Shown in pieces: positions 46,361-54,903 of a stretch of DNA of 64,000 bases. The stretch's first letter is position 1. Each line of letters begins with the position of its first letter. Location: contig NZ_CP108055.1 in NCBI RefSeq assembly GCF_036174265.1, positions 2,170,001 to 2,234,000 on the forward strand. Direction: 5' to 3'. The position numbers and the translations under genes were made by a program. Below the pieces are notes generated by a model. It saw nothing but the letters and a program-made list of their open reading frames with translations. It was not told the origin of the DNA and searched no databases. The DNA is from Streptomyces sp. NBC_00285 (lineage in GTDB: Bacteria; Actinomycetota; Actinomycetes; Streptomycetales; Streptomycetaceae).

Positions 46361-48976
46361 TTATGACCCTGTCATCCGCGCGACCACCCCGGGGTGCTTC
46401 TTGAGCCAGGCGGCGACCGCCTGCTCCTCGTGGCCCTGACCGTACGTGTTGATCTCGCTCTCCAGGGTGCCCAGCTCGTCCTCGCTCATGTGGAAACCCT
46501 TGATCCACCGGGTGAGCTGCGGGTACCGGCCGGGGAACTTCTCGTTGGAGATGGTGCGGATCGTGTTGCCCTCGCCGAAGAGCTTCCTGTCGTCCTTCAG
46601 CTTGGTGAGGTCGTACGTGCTGTACGCCCAGTGCGGCGACCACAGGACAACCGCGACGGGCTGCTTCCTGGCGTAGGCCCGCTTGAGCTCGGCCAGCATC
46701 GCCGGCGTGGAGCCGTCGACGACGTCGTACTCCTTGTCGAGGCCGTAGCCCGGCAGGACCTTGTTCTTGAGGAGGTTCATCTCGCCGGTGCCCGGTTCGA
46801 TCCCGATGATCCTCCCGTCGAACTCCGAGGCCCTGCCCTTGAGATCCTCGTAGCTCTTCACGCCCTTGACGTACGACGGCACGGCGACTTCGAGGGACGT
46901 CGGTCGGTACCAGGTGCCGAGGTCCTTCAGACTGTCCTTGCTCTCGTCCCAGTAGTTCTTCTGGGCGTACGGCAGCCAGGCGTCGAAGTTGAGGTCCAGG
47001 TCGCCGGAGGCGAGGCCGGTGTAGACGGGGCCGACGTCCATCTGCTTGAGGTTCAGCCGGTAGCCGCGGGCCTCCAGGACGTTCTTCCAGAGATACGTGA
47101 CGGCGATGTCCTCGTCCCAGGGGAACCAGGCCACGTCGATCGGGCGCTTGGCCTCGGCCGGTGTACCGGTGTCCTTGACGGGTGCCAGCTTGTCGACCAC
47201 ACCGGGGTTCTGCTTGAGCCAGGTGCGGACGGCGTCCTGCTGCCTGCCCTGACCGGCCTTGTTGATCTCGGCCTCCAGGCCGGTGAGCTGCTTCTCCTCC
47301 AGCTTGAAGTCCTTCAGCCACTGGGCGACGACCGGGTCGTCGGCTGCGAGGCCCTTGCGGCCGACGGTGTGGATGCCGTCGCCGGAGCCCCAGGCGCCCT
47401 TGGGGTCCTTGAGCTTCTTCAGGTCGTAGTCGTTGTACGCCCAGTGCGGCGACCAGAGCGTGACGACGATCGGGTCCTTCTGCGCGTACGCCCGCTTGAG
47501 CTCGGCCAGCATCGCCGGCGTGGAGCTGTCGACGACCTTGTACTCCTTGTCCAGGCCGTACGCCTTCAGGACCTTGCTCTTGAGCAGCGCCGTCTCACCG
47601 GCGCTGGACTCGATGCCGGTGATCTTCCCGCCGAACTCGGAGGCCCTGCCCTTCAGGTCGGCCAGGGAGTCGATGTCCTTCATGTACGACGGGACGCTCA
47701 GCTCGAGAGACGTCTTGTCGTACCAGGAGCCGAGGTCGTCGAGCTTGTCGCCGTACTTCTTCCAGTACTGCTCGTGGGTCGTGGGCAGCCAGGCGCCCGT
47801 CATGAAGTCGACGTTGCCCGCGGCGAGGGAGGTGTAGAGCGGGCCCGCGTCGAGCTGCTTGGCGTCCACCTGGTAGCCGCGCTGCTCCAGGATCTCCTTC
47901 CAGAGGAAGGTGGAGGCGACGCCGTCGTCCCAGGGGACGTAGCCGATGCTGATCTTCTTGCCCTGGCCGACGTCCTTGCCGTCGGAGACGGCCGTGGCCT
48001 CGCCGGAGGTGCCGCCGAAGATCCCCATGCCGCCCGCCACGAGGGCGAGCACCACGACGCCGATCGCGGCGATCCGGGGGTGCGGACGGTAGGACCAGAT
48101 CTTCAGCCCGCCGTGCGCGACGCGTGCCTTGGCGGCGGCGCGGCGGCCCAGCGGGGAGACCTGGGTGCCGAGGGCGCCGGTCATGCGGTCGAGGTAGATG
48201 GCGAGGATCACGATGGCGACACCGGCCTCGGAGCCGAGGCCGACGTTGAGCTGGCCGATGGCCTCGTTCACGTCGCCGCCGAGGCCGCCGGTGCCGACCA
48301 TGCCGGCGATCGCGGCCATGGACAGGCCGAGCATGATGACCTGGTTGACGCCGGCCATGACGGTGGGCAGCGCGAGCGGCAGCTGGACGCGCAGGAGGGT
48401 GTCGCGGGGGCTGGTGCCGAACGCCTCGGCGGCCTCGACGAGTTCCTTGTCGACCTGGCGGATGCCGAGCTCGGTCATGCGGACGCCGGGGGCGAGCGCG
48501 AAGATCAGGGTGGCGACGATGCCCGCGGAGGCGCCGGTGCCGAAGAAGAGGATCGCCGGGATGAGGTAGATCATCGCGGGCAGCGTCTGCATGAAGTCCA
48601 GGACGGGGCGGACGATTCCGCTGACCCTGTCGGAGCGGGCCGCCCAGATGCCCACGGGGACGGCGATCACCAGCGCGATGATCGTGGCGACGAGGACCAG
48701 CGAGAGGGTCGTCATCGCGTCCTCCCACAGTTCGAGGGAGTCGATGAAGGCGAATCCCGCGAAGGTGAGCAGGCCGGCGAGGGTGCCGCGCAGCCAGAAG
48801 GCGATCACGGCGAAGATGCCTGCGAGGAGCAGGGGATGGGGCGCCTGGAGGACGGCGTCGATGCCGTCGTAGGTGCCGGTGAAGACGGTCTTGAGGAAGT
48901 CGAAGAACCAGGACACGTGGTCGAGCAGCCAGTCGACGGTGTCGTTGACCCAGTCGCCGAGCGGGATCCTAGGCAT
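46361..48976 (-). CDS. Betaine/proline-type ABC permease fused to two tandem substrate-binding domains
   Basis: 871 residues. Residues 1-285 are an OpuAB/ProW permease (MTTLSLVLVATIIALVIAV; EAA loop EAAEAFGTSPRDTLLRVQLP). A membrane helix follows (IAAIGVVVLALVAGGMGIFG), then two OpuAC/ProX binding domains at about 341-600 and 612-871. Both start alike (ISIGYVPWDDGVASTFLWK; IDVAWFPWDEDIAVTYLWK) and share STPAMLAELKRAYA and LWSPHWAY. Single fusions are known (OpuABC); two tandem domains on one chain are much less usual. Takes up glycine betaine, choline or similar compounds with the neighbouring ATPase. Starts 8 bp inside that gene's end. Confidence 0.92.
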   Translation of the reverse strand: MPRIPLGDWVNDTVDWLLDHVSWFFDFLKTVFTGTYDGIDAVLQAPHPLLLAGIFAVIAFWLRGTLAGLLTFAGFAFIDSLELWEDAMTTLSLVLVATIIALVIAVPVGIWAARSDRVSGIVRPVLDFMQTLPAMIYLIPAILFFGTGASAGIVATLIFALAPGVRMTELGIRQVDKELVEAAEAFGTSPRDTLLRVQLPLALPTVMAGVNQVIMLGLSMAAIAGMVGTGGLGGDVNEAIGQLNVGLGSEAGVAIVILAIYLDRMTGALGTQVSPLGRRAAAKARVAHGGLKIWSYRPHPRIAAIGVVVLALVAGGMGIFGGTSGEATAVSDGKDVGQGKKISIGYVPWDDGVASTFLWKEILEQRGYQVDAKQLDAGPLYTSLAAGNVDFMTGAWLPTTHEQYWKKYGDKLDDLGSWYDKTSLELSVPSYMKDIDSLADLKGRASEFGGKITGIESSAGETALLKSKVLKAYGLDKEYKVVDSSTPAMLAELKRAYAQKDPIVVTLWSPHWAYNDYDLKKLKDPKGAWGSGDGIHTVGRKGLAADDPVVAQWLKDFKLEEKQLTGLEAEINKAGQGRQQDAVRTWLKQNPGVVDKLAPVKDTGTPAEAKRPIDVAWFPWDEDIAVTYLWKNVLEARGYRLNLKQMDVGPVYTGLASGDLDLNFDAWLPYAQKNYWDESKDSLKDLGTWYRPTSLEVAVPSYVKGVKSYEDLKGRASEFDGRIIGIEPGTGEMNLLKNKVLPGYGLDKEYDVVDGSTPAMLAELKRAYARKQPVAVVLWSPHWAYSTYDLTKLKDDRKLFGEGNTIRTISNEKFPGRYPQLTRWIKGFHMSEDELGTLESEINTYGQGHEEQAVAAWLKKHPGVVARMTGS

Positions 48977-50024
48977 GGGCCGCCTCCGCGTCGCCGATGA
49001 AACCGACCAGGCGCTGCTGCCGGACCACGCCGACGAGTGCGCGGTGCTCGTCCAGGACGGCCACCGGGTGTGTCGAGCGGGCGCTGATCGCGCAGAGTTC
49101 GGTGAACGGCGTGTCGGGCGTCGCGGTCTCGCAGTCGCTCGCGCAGCCGCAGTCGGCCTCGTCGCCGCGGACGTCGATGTCCATGACGGCGGACGCGGTC
49201 AGGACGCGGGAGCGGTCGACATCCTTGGTGAAGGAGGCGACGTAGTCGTCGGCGGGCCGCACCAGGATGTCCTCCGCACTGCCGGTCTGCACGATCCGGC
49301 CGTCGCGCATGACGGCGATGCGGTCGCCGAGGCGCATGGCCTCGTTCAGGTCGTGGGTGATGAAGACGATGGTCTTCTTCAGGGTCTGCTGGAGCTGGAG
49401 GAGCTGGTCCTGCATGTCACGGCGGATCAGCGGGTCGAGCGCGCTGAAGGACTCGTCCATGAGGAGCAGGTCGGCGTCGGTGGCGAGGGCGCGGGCCAGT
49501 CCCACGCGCTGCTGCATGCCGCCGGAGAGCTCGTCGGGCCAGGACTTCTCCCAGCCCCCCAGGCCGCACATCTCCAAGGCCTGCGTGGCCCGCTCGATGC
49601 GCTCGGCCTTGGCGACGCCCTGCACGGCGAGGCCGTAGGCGGCGTTCTCCAGGACACTGCGGTGCGGGAAGAGCGCGAAGTGCTGGAAGACCATGCTGAT
49701 CTTCCGGGCACGTACGGCACGCAGTTCGCGGTCGGTGAGCGCGGTGAGGTCCTGGCCGTCGAAGCGGACATGGCCGGCGGTCGGTTCCAGGAGGCCGTTG
49801 AGCATCCGCAGCAGGGTGGACTTGCCGGAGCCGGACAGTCCCATGACCACGAAGATCTGGCCCGGGTCCACGGTGAACGAGGCGTCGATCACGGCGGCGG
49901 TGGTGCCGTCGGCGCGCAGTCCCTCCCGGTCGGCGCCCTCGCGGAGCCGTTCGACGGCCTCCTGCGGCCGTCTTCCGAAGACCTTGTACAACTGCTCTGC
50001 CTCAAGCCGTGACGACACGGACAC
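48969..50024 (-). CDS. Betaine/proline-type ABC transporter ATPase
   Basis: About 351 residues. ProV/OpuAA: Walker A VVMGLSGSGKSTLLRM, signature DELSGGMQQRVGLARAL, Walker B LLLMDESFSALDP, H-loop VFITHDLNEAMRLG. The C-terminal part (ASAVMDIDVRG ... HPVAVLDEHRALVGVVRQQR) is a CBS-like osmosensing module interrupted by a cysteine cluster CGCASDC, which could hold a metal or respond to redox state. GTG start at 50024 behind AGAGGCGAGAG. First gene of a two-gene operon. Confidence 0.93.
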   Translation of the reverse strand: MSVSSRLEAEQLYKVFGRRPQEAVERLREGADREGLRADGTTAAVIDASFTVDPGQIFVVMGLSGSGKSTLLRMLNGLLEPTAGHVRFDGQDLTALTDRELRAVRARKISMVFQHFALFPHRSVLENAAYGLAVQGVAKAERIERATQALEMCGLGGWEKSWPDELSGGMQQRVGLARALATDADLLLMDESFSALDPLIRRDMQDQLLQLQQTLKKTIVFITHDLNEAMRLGDRIAVMRDGRIVQTGSAEDILVRPADDYVASFTKDVDRSRVLTASAVMDIDVRGDEADCGCASDCETATPDTPFTELCAISARSTHPVAVLDEHRALVGVVRQQRLVGFIGDAEAAHA

Positions 50025-50211
50025 CTCTCGCCTCTCGACCACTGGGGGGGGACACGAAGGGCCGGAAACAGTTGAAATTGCAACCTGCCTCGCTCCGAGG
50101 CGGCGCCTGCCCTGATGCCTTTCGGCCAAACACACAGGTGTTCCAGTTCACAGGACGCTCACACCCGCCCGTCGAACTGCGCGCCGACGGCCTGTGTCAG
50201 TGGCGTACGGC

Positions 50212-51144
50212 ATGATGCGAGACGTGACCGGACGACTGATGCTTCTCGACACCGCCTCGCTCTACTTCCGTGCCTACTTCGGCGTACCGGAGTCGGTGAA
50301 GGCGCCGGACGGCACGCCGGTGAACGCCGTGCGCGGGCTCCTCGAATTCATCGACCGGCTGGTCAAGGACCATCGTCCCGACGCGCTGGTGGCCTGCATG
50401 GACGCCGACTGGCGCCCGCAGTGGCGGGTCGACCTCATCCCCTCCTACAAGGCGCACCGCGTCGCCGAGGAGCGCGAGAGCGGCCCGGACGAGGAGGAGG
50501 TGCCGGACACGCTCTCGCCGCAGGTGCCGGTCATCGAGGCCGTCCTGGACGCGCTCGGCATCGCGCGCGTGGGCGTGGCCGGATTTGAGGCGGACGACGT
50601 GATCGGCACGTTCACCGGCCTGGCCGAGGGCCCGGTCGACATCGTCACGGGCGACCGCGACCTGTACCAGCTGGTGGACGACGCGCGCGGGGTGCGGGTG
50701 CTGTATCCGCTCAAGGGTGTCGCCACGCTCCAGCTGACCGACGAGGCGTGGCTGCGCGAGAAGTATGGCGTCGACGGCCGCGGGTACGCGGATCTGGCGC
50801 TGCTGCGCGGCGATCCGAGCGACGGCCTGCCGGGCGTGCCCGGCATCGGGGAGAAGACGGCGGCCAAGCTGCTCGCCGAGTTCGGCGACGTGGCCGGGAT
50901 CATGGCCGCGGTCGACGACCCGAAGGCGAAGCTCACGCCGTCGCAGCGCAAGCGGCTGGACGAGTCGCGGCCGTACGTCGCGGTCGCACCGAAGGTGATC
51001 AAGGTCGCCGACGACGTCCCGCTGCCGCGGGTGGACACCGCGTTGCCGCGCACGCCACGCGACCTCGCGGAACTGGAGAAGCTGGCAGCCCGCTGGGGGT
51101 TGGGGGGATCATTGCAGCGGCTGATGGCGACGCTCAACACGTAG
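50212..51144 (+). CDS. Stand-alone 5'-3' exonuclease (PolA N-domain type)
   Basis: 310 residues. FEN/PolA-like nuclease without polymerase: LMLLDTASLYFRAYFGVP, acidic cluster ACMDADWRPQWRVDLIPSYK, FEADDVIGTF, IVTGDRDLYQLVDD and the helix-three-turn-helix GLPGVPGIGEKTAAKLL. The metal aspartates are present. Likely removes RNA primers or flaps. Two adjacent ATGs (50212, 50215) are possible starts; no clear ribosome site. The 187-bp gap before it shows no other gene. Confidence 0.92.
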   Translation: MMRDVTGRLMLLDTASLYFRAYFGVPESVKAPDGTPVNAVRGLLEFIDRLVKDHRPDALVACMDADWRPQWRVDLIPSYKAHRVAEERESGPDEEEVPDTLSPQVPVIEAVLDALGIARVGVAGFEADDVIGTFTGLAEGPVDIVTGDRDLYQLVDDARGVRVLYPLKGVATLQLTDEAWLREKYGVDGRGYADLALLRGDPSDGLPGVPGIGEKTAAKLLAEFGDVAGIMAAVDDPKAKLTPSQRKRLDESRPYVAVAPKVIKVADDVPLPRVDTALPRTPRDLAELEKLAARWGLGGSLQRLMATLNT

Positions 51145-51200
51145 ATATTGCTTTCACTTTCCACGAGTGGCATGCCATCGCCAGGGGGGCGGATGCTAAC

Positions 51201-51219
51201 TTAGGTAAGCCTAAGCATT
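51201..51219 (+). promoter_or_regulatory. Iron box (DmdR/IdeR operator)
   Basis: TTAGGTAAGCCTAAGCATT agrees with the actinobacterial iron-box consensus (TTAGGTTAGGCTAACCTAA type) at about 15 of 19 positions. It is 17 bp before the siderophore-interacting protein's ATG, so iron-loaded DmdR should repress that gene. Confidence 0.75.
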
Positions 51220-51235
51220 GATTCGGGAGGCCGCC

Positions 51236-52081
51236 ATGGCAGAAGGACCAGGACGCAAGCCGCGGAAACCGTGCTCCGCGCAGGTCGTCCGCACCGAACG
51301 CCTCACGCCGCACATGCAGCGCGTGGTGCTCGGCGGCGACGGACTCGCCGACTTCGCGGCGGACACCTGCACCGACCATTACGTCAAGCTCCTGTTCCCG
51401 CCCGACGGTGTCACCTACCCCGAGCCCTTCGACATCCAGCGGATCCGCGAGGAACTGCCGCGCGAGCAGTGGCCCGTGACCCGCACATACACCGTGCGCC
51501 ACTTCGACCCCGAGCACCGCGAACTGTCCCTGGACTTCGTGATCCACGGCGACGAGGGCCTCGCCGGCCCCTGGGCGATGCGGGTGCAGCCCGGCGAGAC
51601 CGTGCGCTTCATGGGCCCGGGCGGGGCCTACGCCCCCGACCTCGACGCCGACTGGCATCTGCTCGTCGGTGACGAGAGCGCGCTGCCGGCGATCGCCCGC
51701 TCCCTGGAGTCGCTGCCCGACGGCGCCCGCGCACACGCCTTCATCGAGGTCTCCGGGCCCGAGGAGGAGCAGAAGATCGACTCCGACGTGGACGTCGTCT
51801 GGCTGCACCGCGGCTCCAGGCCTGTGGGCGAGGCTCTGGTGGAGGCGGTCCGTGCCCTGGAGTTCCCGGCGGGCCGGCCGCACGCCTTCGTCCACGGCGA
51901 GGCGCACTTCGTGAAGCAACTGCGTCATCTGCTGCGGGTCGAGCGTGAGATCCCGCGCGAGGACCTGTCGATCTCCGGCTACTGGCGCCTGGGCCACAAC
52001 GAGGACGGCTGGCAGGAGTCCAAGCGGGAGTGGAACGCGCGCATCGAGGCGGAGCAGGAGGGGTCGGCACCGGCCGCCTAG
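51236..52081 (+). CDS. Siderophore-interacting protein (FAD-dependent ferric reductase, ViuB type)
   Basis: 281 residues. SIP family: FAD-binding motif VTRTYTVRHFDPEHRELSLD, then GPWAMRVQPGETVRFMGPGG, NAD(P)H-domain start HLLVGDESALPAIARSLESL, and the C-terminal ISGYWRLGHNEDGWQESKRE. Reduces ferric siderophores in the cytoplasm to release iron. GGGAGG ribosome site; iron box just upstream. No siderophore uptake genes adjoin it, so it probably serves transporters encoded elsewhere. Confidence 0.95.
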   Translation: MAEGPGRKPRKPCSAQVVRTERLTPHMQRVVLGGDGLADFAADTCTDHYVKLLFPPDGVTYPEPFDIQRIREELPREQWPVTRTYTVRHFDPEHRELSLDFVIHGDEGLAGPWAMRVQPGETVRFMGPGGAYAPDLDADWHLLVGDESALPAIARSLESLPDGARAHAFIEVSGPEEEQKIDSDVDVVWLHRGSRPVGEALVEAVRALEFPAGRPHAFVHGEAHFVKQLRHLLRVEREIPREDLSISGYWRLGHNEDGWQESKREWNARIEAEQEGSAPAA

Positions 52082-52092
52082 ACACAGGTTCC

Positions 52093-52130
52093 CGAAAGGG
52101 GCGGCACCTTTGCGGGTGCCGCCCCTTTCG
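52093..52130. terminator. Bidirectional terminator between convergent genes
   Basis: A 16-bp perfect stem (CGAAAGGGGCGGCACC with GGTGCCGCCCCTTTCG), 6-base loop, in the 54-bp gap between the siderophore-interacting protein and the ABC permease stops. TTTC or GAAA edges give a U-rich end either way. Confidence 0.9.
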
Positions 52131-52135
52131 CGCGT

Positions 52136-52912
52136 TCACACGGACCGCTGATACGACCTGAACGTCCGGATCGACAGCCACACCGCCACGACCGCGAGGC
52201 CGAGCAGCGCTCCCCCGCGCCCCAGCACGACACCCCAGTCGGGGTCGGCGGACAGGGCCGAACGGCCCGCCACCATCGCCCAGTTCAGCGGATTGAAGTC
52301 GGCGACGTGCCGCATCCAGGACGGCATCTGCGAGGGCGCCATGAAGGCACTGGACAGGAAGGTCAGCGGGAGCAGCAGGAAGGTGTTGATCCCGATGATC
52401 GACTCCCGCTCCCGCACCAGCATGCCGAGCGCGTTGGACAGCGCCCCGAACACGGTGCCCAGCAGGACCGCGGCGAGCACCAGGACGGCGATCCCGGCGA
52501 TGCCGCCCGGGTAGTCGGCGCCGCCCAGCAGCCCGAGCAGCACGATGACCACCGACTGGAAGGCGGTGACCAGCCCGTTGTTGACGACGTTGCCGTTCAT
52601 CAGGGCGCCCCGGCTGACCGGAGTGGTCAGGAAGCGGTCCAGGGTCCCGCGCTGGATCTCCTCCAACGTGCCCATGCCGGCCCACATGTTGGAGCCGAGC
52701 GCGCTCATCACGACCACACCGGGGACGAGGTAGTCGAGATACGAGGTGGTGCCGAAGCCGCCGAGCTCGACGACCTTCCTGAAGAGGCTGCCGAACAGGA
52801 ACAGCCAGATCACCGGCTGGATCAGGGTGATGATCGCGTACGCGGGCTGCCGTACGAACACCATGAGTTGACGCTGCGTCATGTACCAGGTCTGGGAGAC
52901 GGCGATGCTCAT
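52136..52912 (-). CDS. ABC-2 type permease (DrrB-like)
   Basis: 258 residues with six membrane helices (YAIITLIQPVIWLFLFGSLF, YLVPGVVVMSALGSNMWAGM, AVLLGTVFGALSNALGML) and the ABC-2 signature LEEIQRGTLDRFLTTPVSRG and INTFLLLPLTFLSSAFMAPSQ. Forms an exporter with the ATPase whose gene overlaps its start by 4 bp; DrrAB-type pumps expel antibiotics or lipids. A PadR repressor gene is close upstream. Confidence 0.92.
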   Translation of the reverse strand: MSIAVSQTWYMTQRQLMVFVRQPAYAIITLIQPVIWLFLFGSLFRKVVELGGFGTTSYLDYLVPGVVVMSALGSNMWAGMGTLEEIQRGTLDRFLTTPVSRGALMNGNVVNNGLVTAFQSVVIVLLGLLGGADYPGGIAGIAVLVLAAVLLGTVFGALSNALGMLVRERESIIGINTFLLLPLTFLSSAFMAPSQMPSWMRHVADFNPLNWAMVAGRSALSADPDWGVVLGRGGALLGLAVVAVWLSIRTFRSYQRSV

Positions 52913-53898
52913 CGGGCACCCACCAGGTCTGCGGCGTCCGAGTATCGGCGGCCCGCGTAGCGCAGATAGACGTCGTCGAGGGACGGACGGGCGACGGTCG
53001 CGCTGGCGACCTTGACCCCGGCCCGCTCCAGGGCGGCAAGCAGTGCGGGTACGGCGGCCGCCCCGTCGTCGGCGCGGACGCTGACGCGGTGTCCGTCGGC
53101 CAGTACCTCGTGGACGCCCGGCACCGCGCGCAGGGCGGCGGTCAGCAGCGTGCCGCCCGCGTCACCTAGCGCGTCGCGCAGCTCCAGGTGCACGGCGTCG
53201 CCGCGGAGTTCACCCTTGAGCGCGTCCGGGGTGCCCTCGACGACGATCCGGCCGCGGTCCACGACGGCCACGCGTTCGGCCAGCCGGTCGGCCTCTTCGA
53301 GGTAGTGCGTGGTGAGCAGGATCGTCAGCCCCTCCTCCCCCGCGAGCCGGCCGATCTCGTCCCACATCGCGGAGCGGGCCTCGGGATCGAGGCCGGTGGT
53401 CGGCTCGTCGAGGAAGAGCACCTCGGGCCGGTGCACCAGGCCCAGGGCGACGTCGAGCCGGCGTCGCATGCCGCCCGAGTAGCCCTTGACCGGACGCCGG
53501 GCCGCTTCGGTGAGCGTGAAGCGTTCCAGGAGCTCGTCCACCCGGCGGTCCAGCGCGGCGCCCTTCAATCCGTAGAGCCTGCCCTGGAGTTGGAGGTTCT
53601 CGCGGCCGGTGGCGACCGGGTCGGTGCCGGAGCCCTGGGCGACCACGCCGATGGCCCGGCGGACCCGGTCCGGGTGGCGCAGCACGTCGTGGCCCGCGAC
53701 GGTGGCCGAACCGGAGTCGGGGCGGGCCAGGGTGGTGAGGATCTTGACGGTGGTGGACTTGCCGGCGCCGTTCGGTCCGAGCAGGCCGAAGACGCTGCCC
53801 CGCTCGACGACGACGTCGATGCCGTTGAGGGCGGTGACCTCAGCGCCGTAGGTCTTGATCAGTTGACGCGCCTCGATCGCGGGCGCACGGGTGTTCAT
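52909..53898 (-). CDS. ABC transporter ATPase (DrrA-like)
   Basis: 329 residues. Walker A GLLGPNGAGKSTTVKIL, signature KGYSGGMRRRLDVALGL, Walker B EVLFLDEPTTGLDPE, H-loop LLTTHYLEEADRLAERV, and the C-terminal DrrA extension (VSVRADDGAAAVPALLAALE, ARPSLDDVYLRYAGRR). Powers drug or lipid export with the ABC-2 permease. Expected target of the PadR regulator encoded just upstream on the same strand. Confidence 0.94.
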   Translation of the reverse strand: MNTRAPAIEARQLIKTYGAEVTALNGIDVVVERGSVFGLLGPNGAGKSTTVKILTTLARPDSGSATVAGHDVLRHPDRVRRAIGVVAQGSGTDPVATGRENLQLQGRLYGLKGAALDRRVDELLERFTLTEAARRPVKGYSGGMRRRLDVALGLVHRPEVLFLDEPTTGLDPEARSAMWDEIGRLAGEEGLTILLTTHYLEEADRLAERVAVVDRGRIVVEGTPDALKGELRGDAVHLELRDALGDAGGTLLTAALRAVPGVHEVLADGHRVSVRADDGAAAVPALLAALERAGVKVASATVARPSLDDVYLRYAGRRYSDAADLVGAR

Positions 53899-54029
53899 GA
53901 CAGCTGGTCTCCTGGGTCTCCTGGCTGAGCGGATGACAACTGATCCGCGTGAGGAGCACCGGGCTATCCTGGGTGTGCCGCACCTCGATGGCCTGGATGT
54001 GCCTCACGGCGGATTCAGTTCGGGGTTCG

Positions 54030-54068
54030 AGGCCCCGGCGGGCTGCTCCAACAGCCGTGCCGGGGCCT
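54030..54068 (-). terminator. Hairpin between padR and the ABC exporter genes
   Basis: A 10-bp stem (AGGCCCCGGC with GCCGGGGCCT) enclosing a second stem GGCTG/CAGCC. It lies 9 bp after the padR stop and should separate padR from the exporter operon. Confidence 0.7.
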
Positions 54069-54076
54069 GTTCTTGT

Positions 54077-54691
54077 TCAGGTCACGACGTCCTGTCCGGA
54101 TCCCGGCTCGTGGTATCCCTTCCACTCCTCGATGCCGGACAGCGTGCCCTTTCTGAGTTCGTCGAGGAAGCCGCGGACCCACGCCGCCTCCGCCTCGACC
54201 ATGTGGAGCTGGTACTCGTTCTCCACGAGGAAGAGCCGGGGCAGCGTCTCGTACAGCTTCTCCAGCGCGCCCCGGCCGCCGGCCGCCTGGACCTCCAGCG
54301 CGTCCAGCCGCTCCTCCAGCAGCGGCACCACCTCGTCGGGGTGCAGCACGCCGAGCAGCGAGAGCGCGGTCTCGAAGATCGGGAACTCCTTGGCCGGGAA
54401 GGCGACCAGGTCGGACATCCACTCGGTCGTCTCCTGCCGCCCGGCCTCGGTGATGCCGTAGACGGTCCGCTCGGGCCGGTTGCCCTGCCGCTCCACGTCC
54501 GTGACCTCGACGAAGCCGTGTTTCTCAAGGCTCTGGACGACCGTGTAGAGCGAGCCGTAATTGATCTTCGTGCTGGAGTCCTTGCCCTGGCGGCGCAGGG
54601 TCTGGGCGATCTCGTAGGGGTGCATCGGCTTCTGCCACAGCGTGGCCAGCACGGCGAGAGCCAGGGGGTTGCGGAGCTTGCGTCGCTGCAT
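54077..54691 (-). CDS. PadR-family transcriptional regulator
   Basis: 204 residues. Winged helix (NPLALAVLATLWQKPMHPYE, then YGSLYTVVQSLEKHGFVEVT, RTVYGITEAGRQETTEWMSD) and the long PadR C-terminal helical domain used for dimerisation. PadR proteins typically repress an adjacent drug-efflux or detoxification operon, here the DrrAB-like exporter. Start at 54691 behind GAGGTGA; the longer upstream frame is rejected. Confidence 0.92.
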   Translation of the reverse strand: MQRRKLRNPLALAVLATLWQKPMHPYEIAQTLRRQGKDSSTKINYGSLYTVVQSLEKHGFVEVTDVERQGNRPERTVYGITEAGRQETTEWMSDLVAFPAKEFPIFETALSLLGVLHPDEVVPLLEERLDALEVQAAGGRGALEKLYETLPRLFLVENEYQLHMVEAEAAWVRGFLDELRKGTLSGIEEWKGYHEPGSGQDVVT

Positions 54692-54903
54692 CGCCGATTC
54701 ACCTCGTATCCGAATATCCGTGGCCGAACATATCGCGAGTTCCGAGAGGTCGTCAATAGACACGATGTATCGCGTTGAGAGGCCTCGCGCAGCGGCGTGA
54801 GGACTTGGGTGCGACCTGGACACGGTCACGTCACGCACCCGAAACAGCCTCTCCCTAATTTCTGTCACCCGACAGGAATTCCGCGCCCAAGGCAGGTGCC
54901 GCC

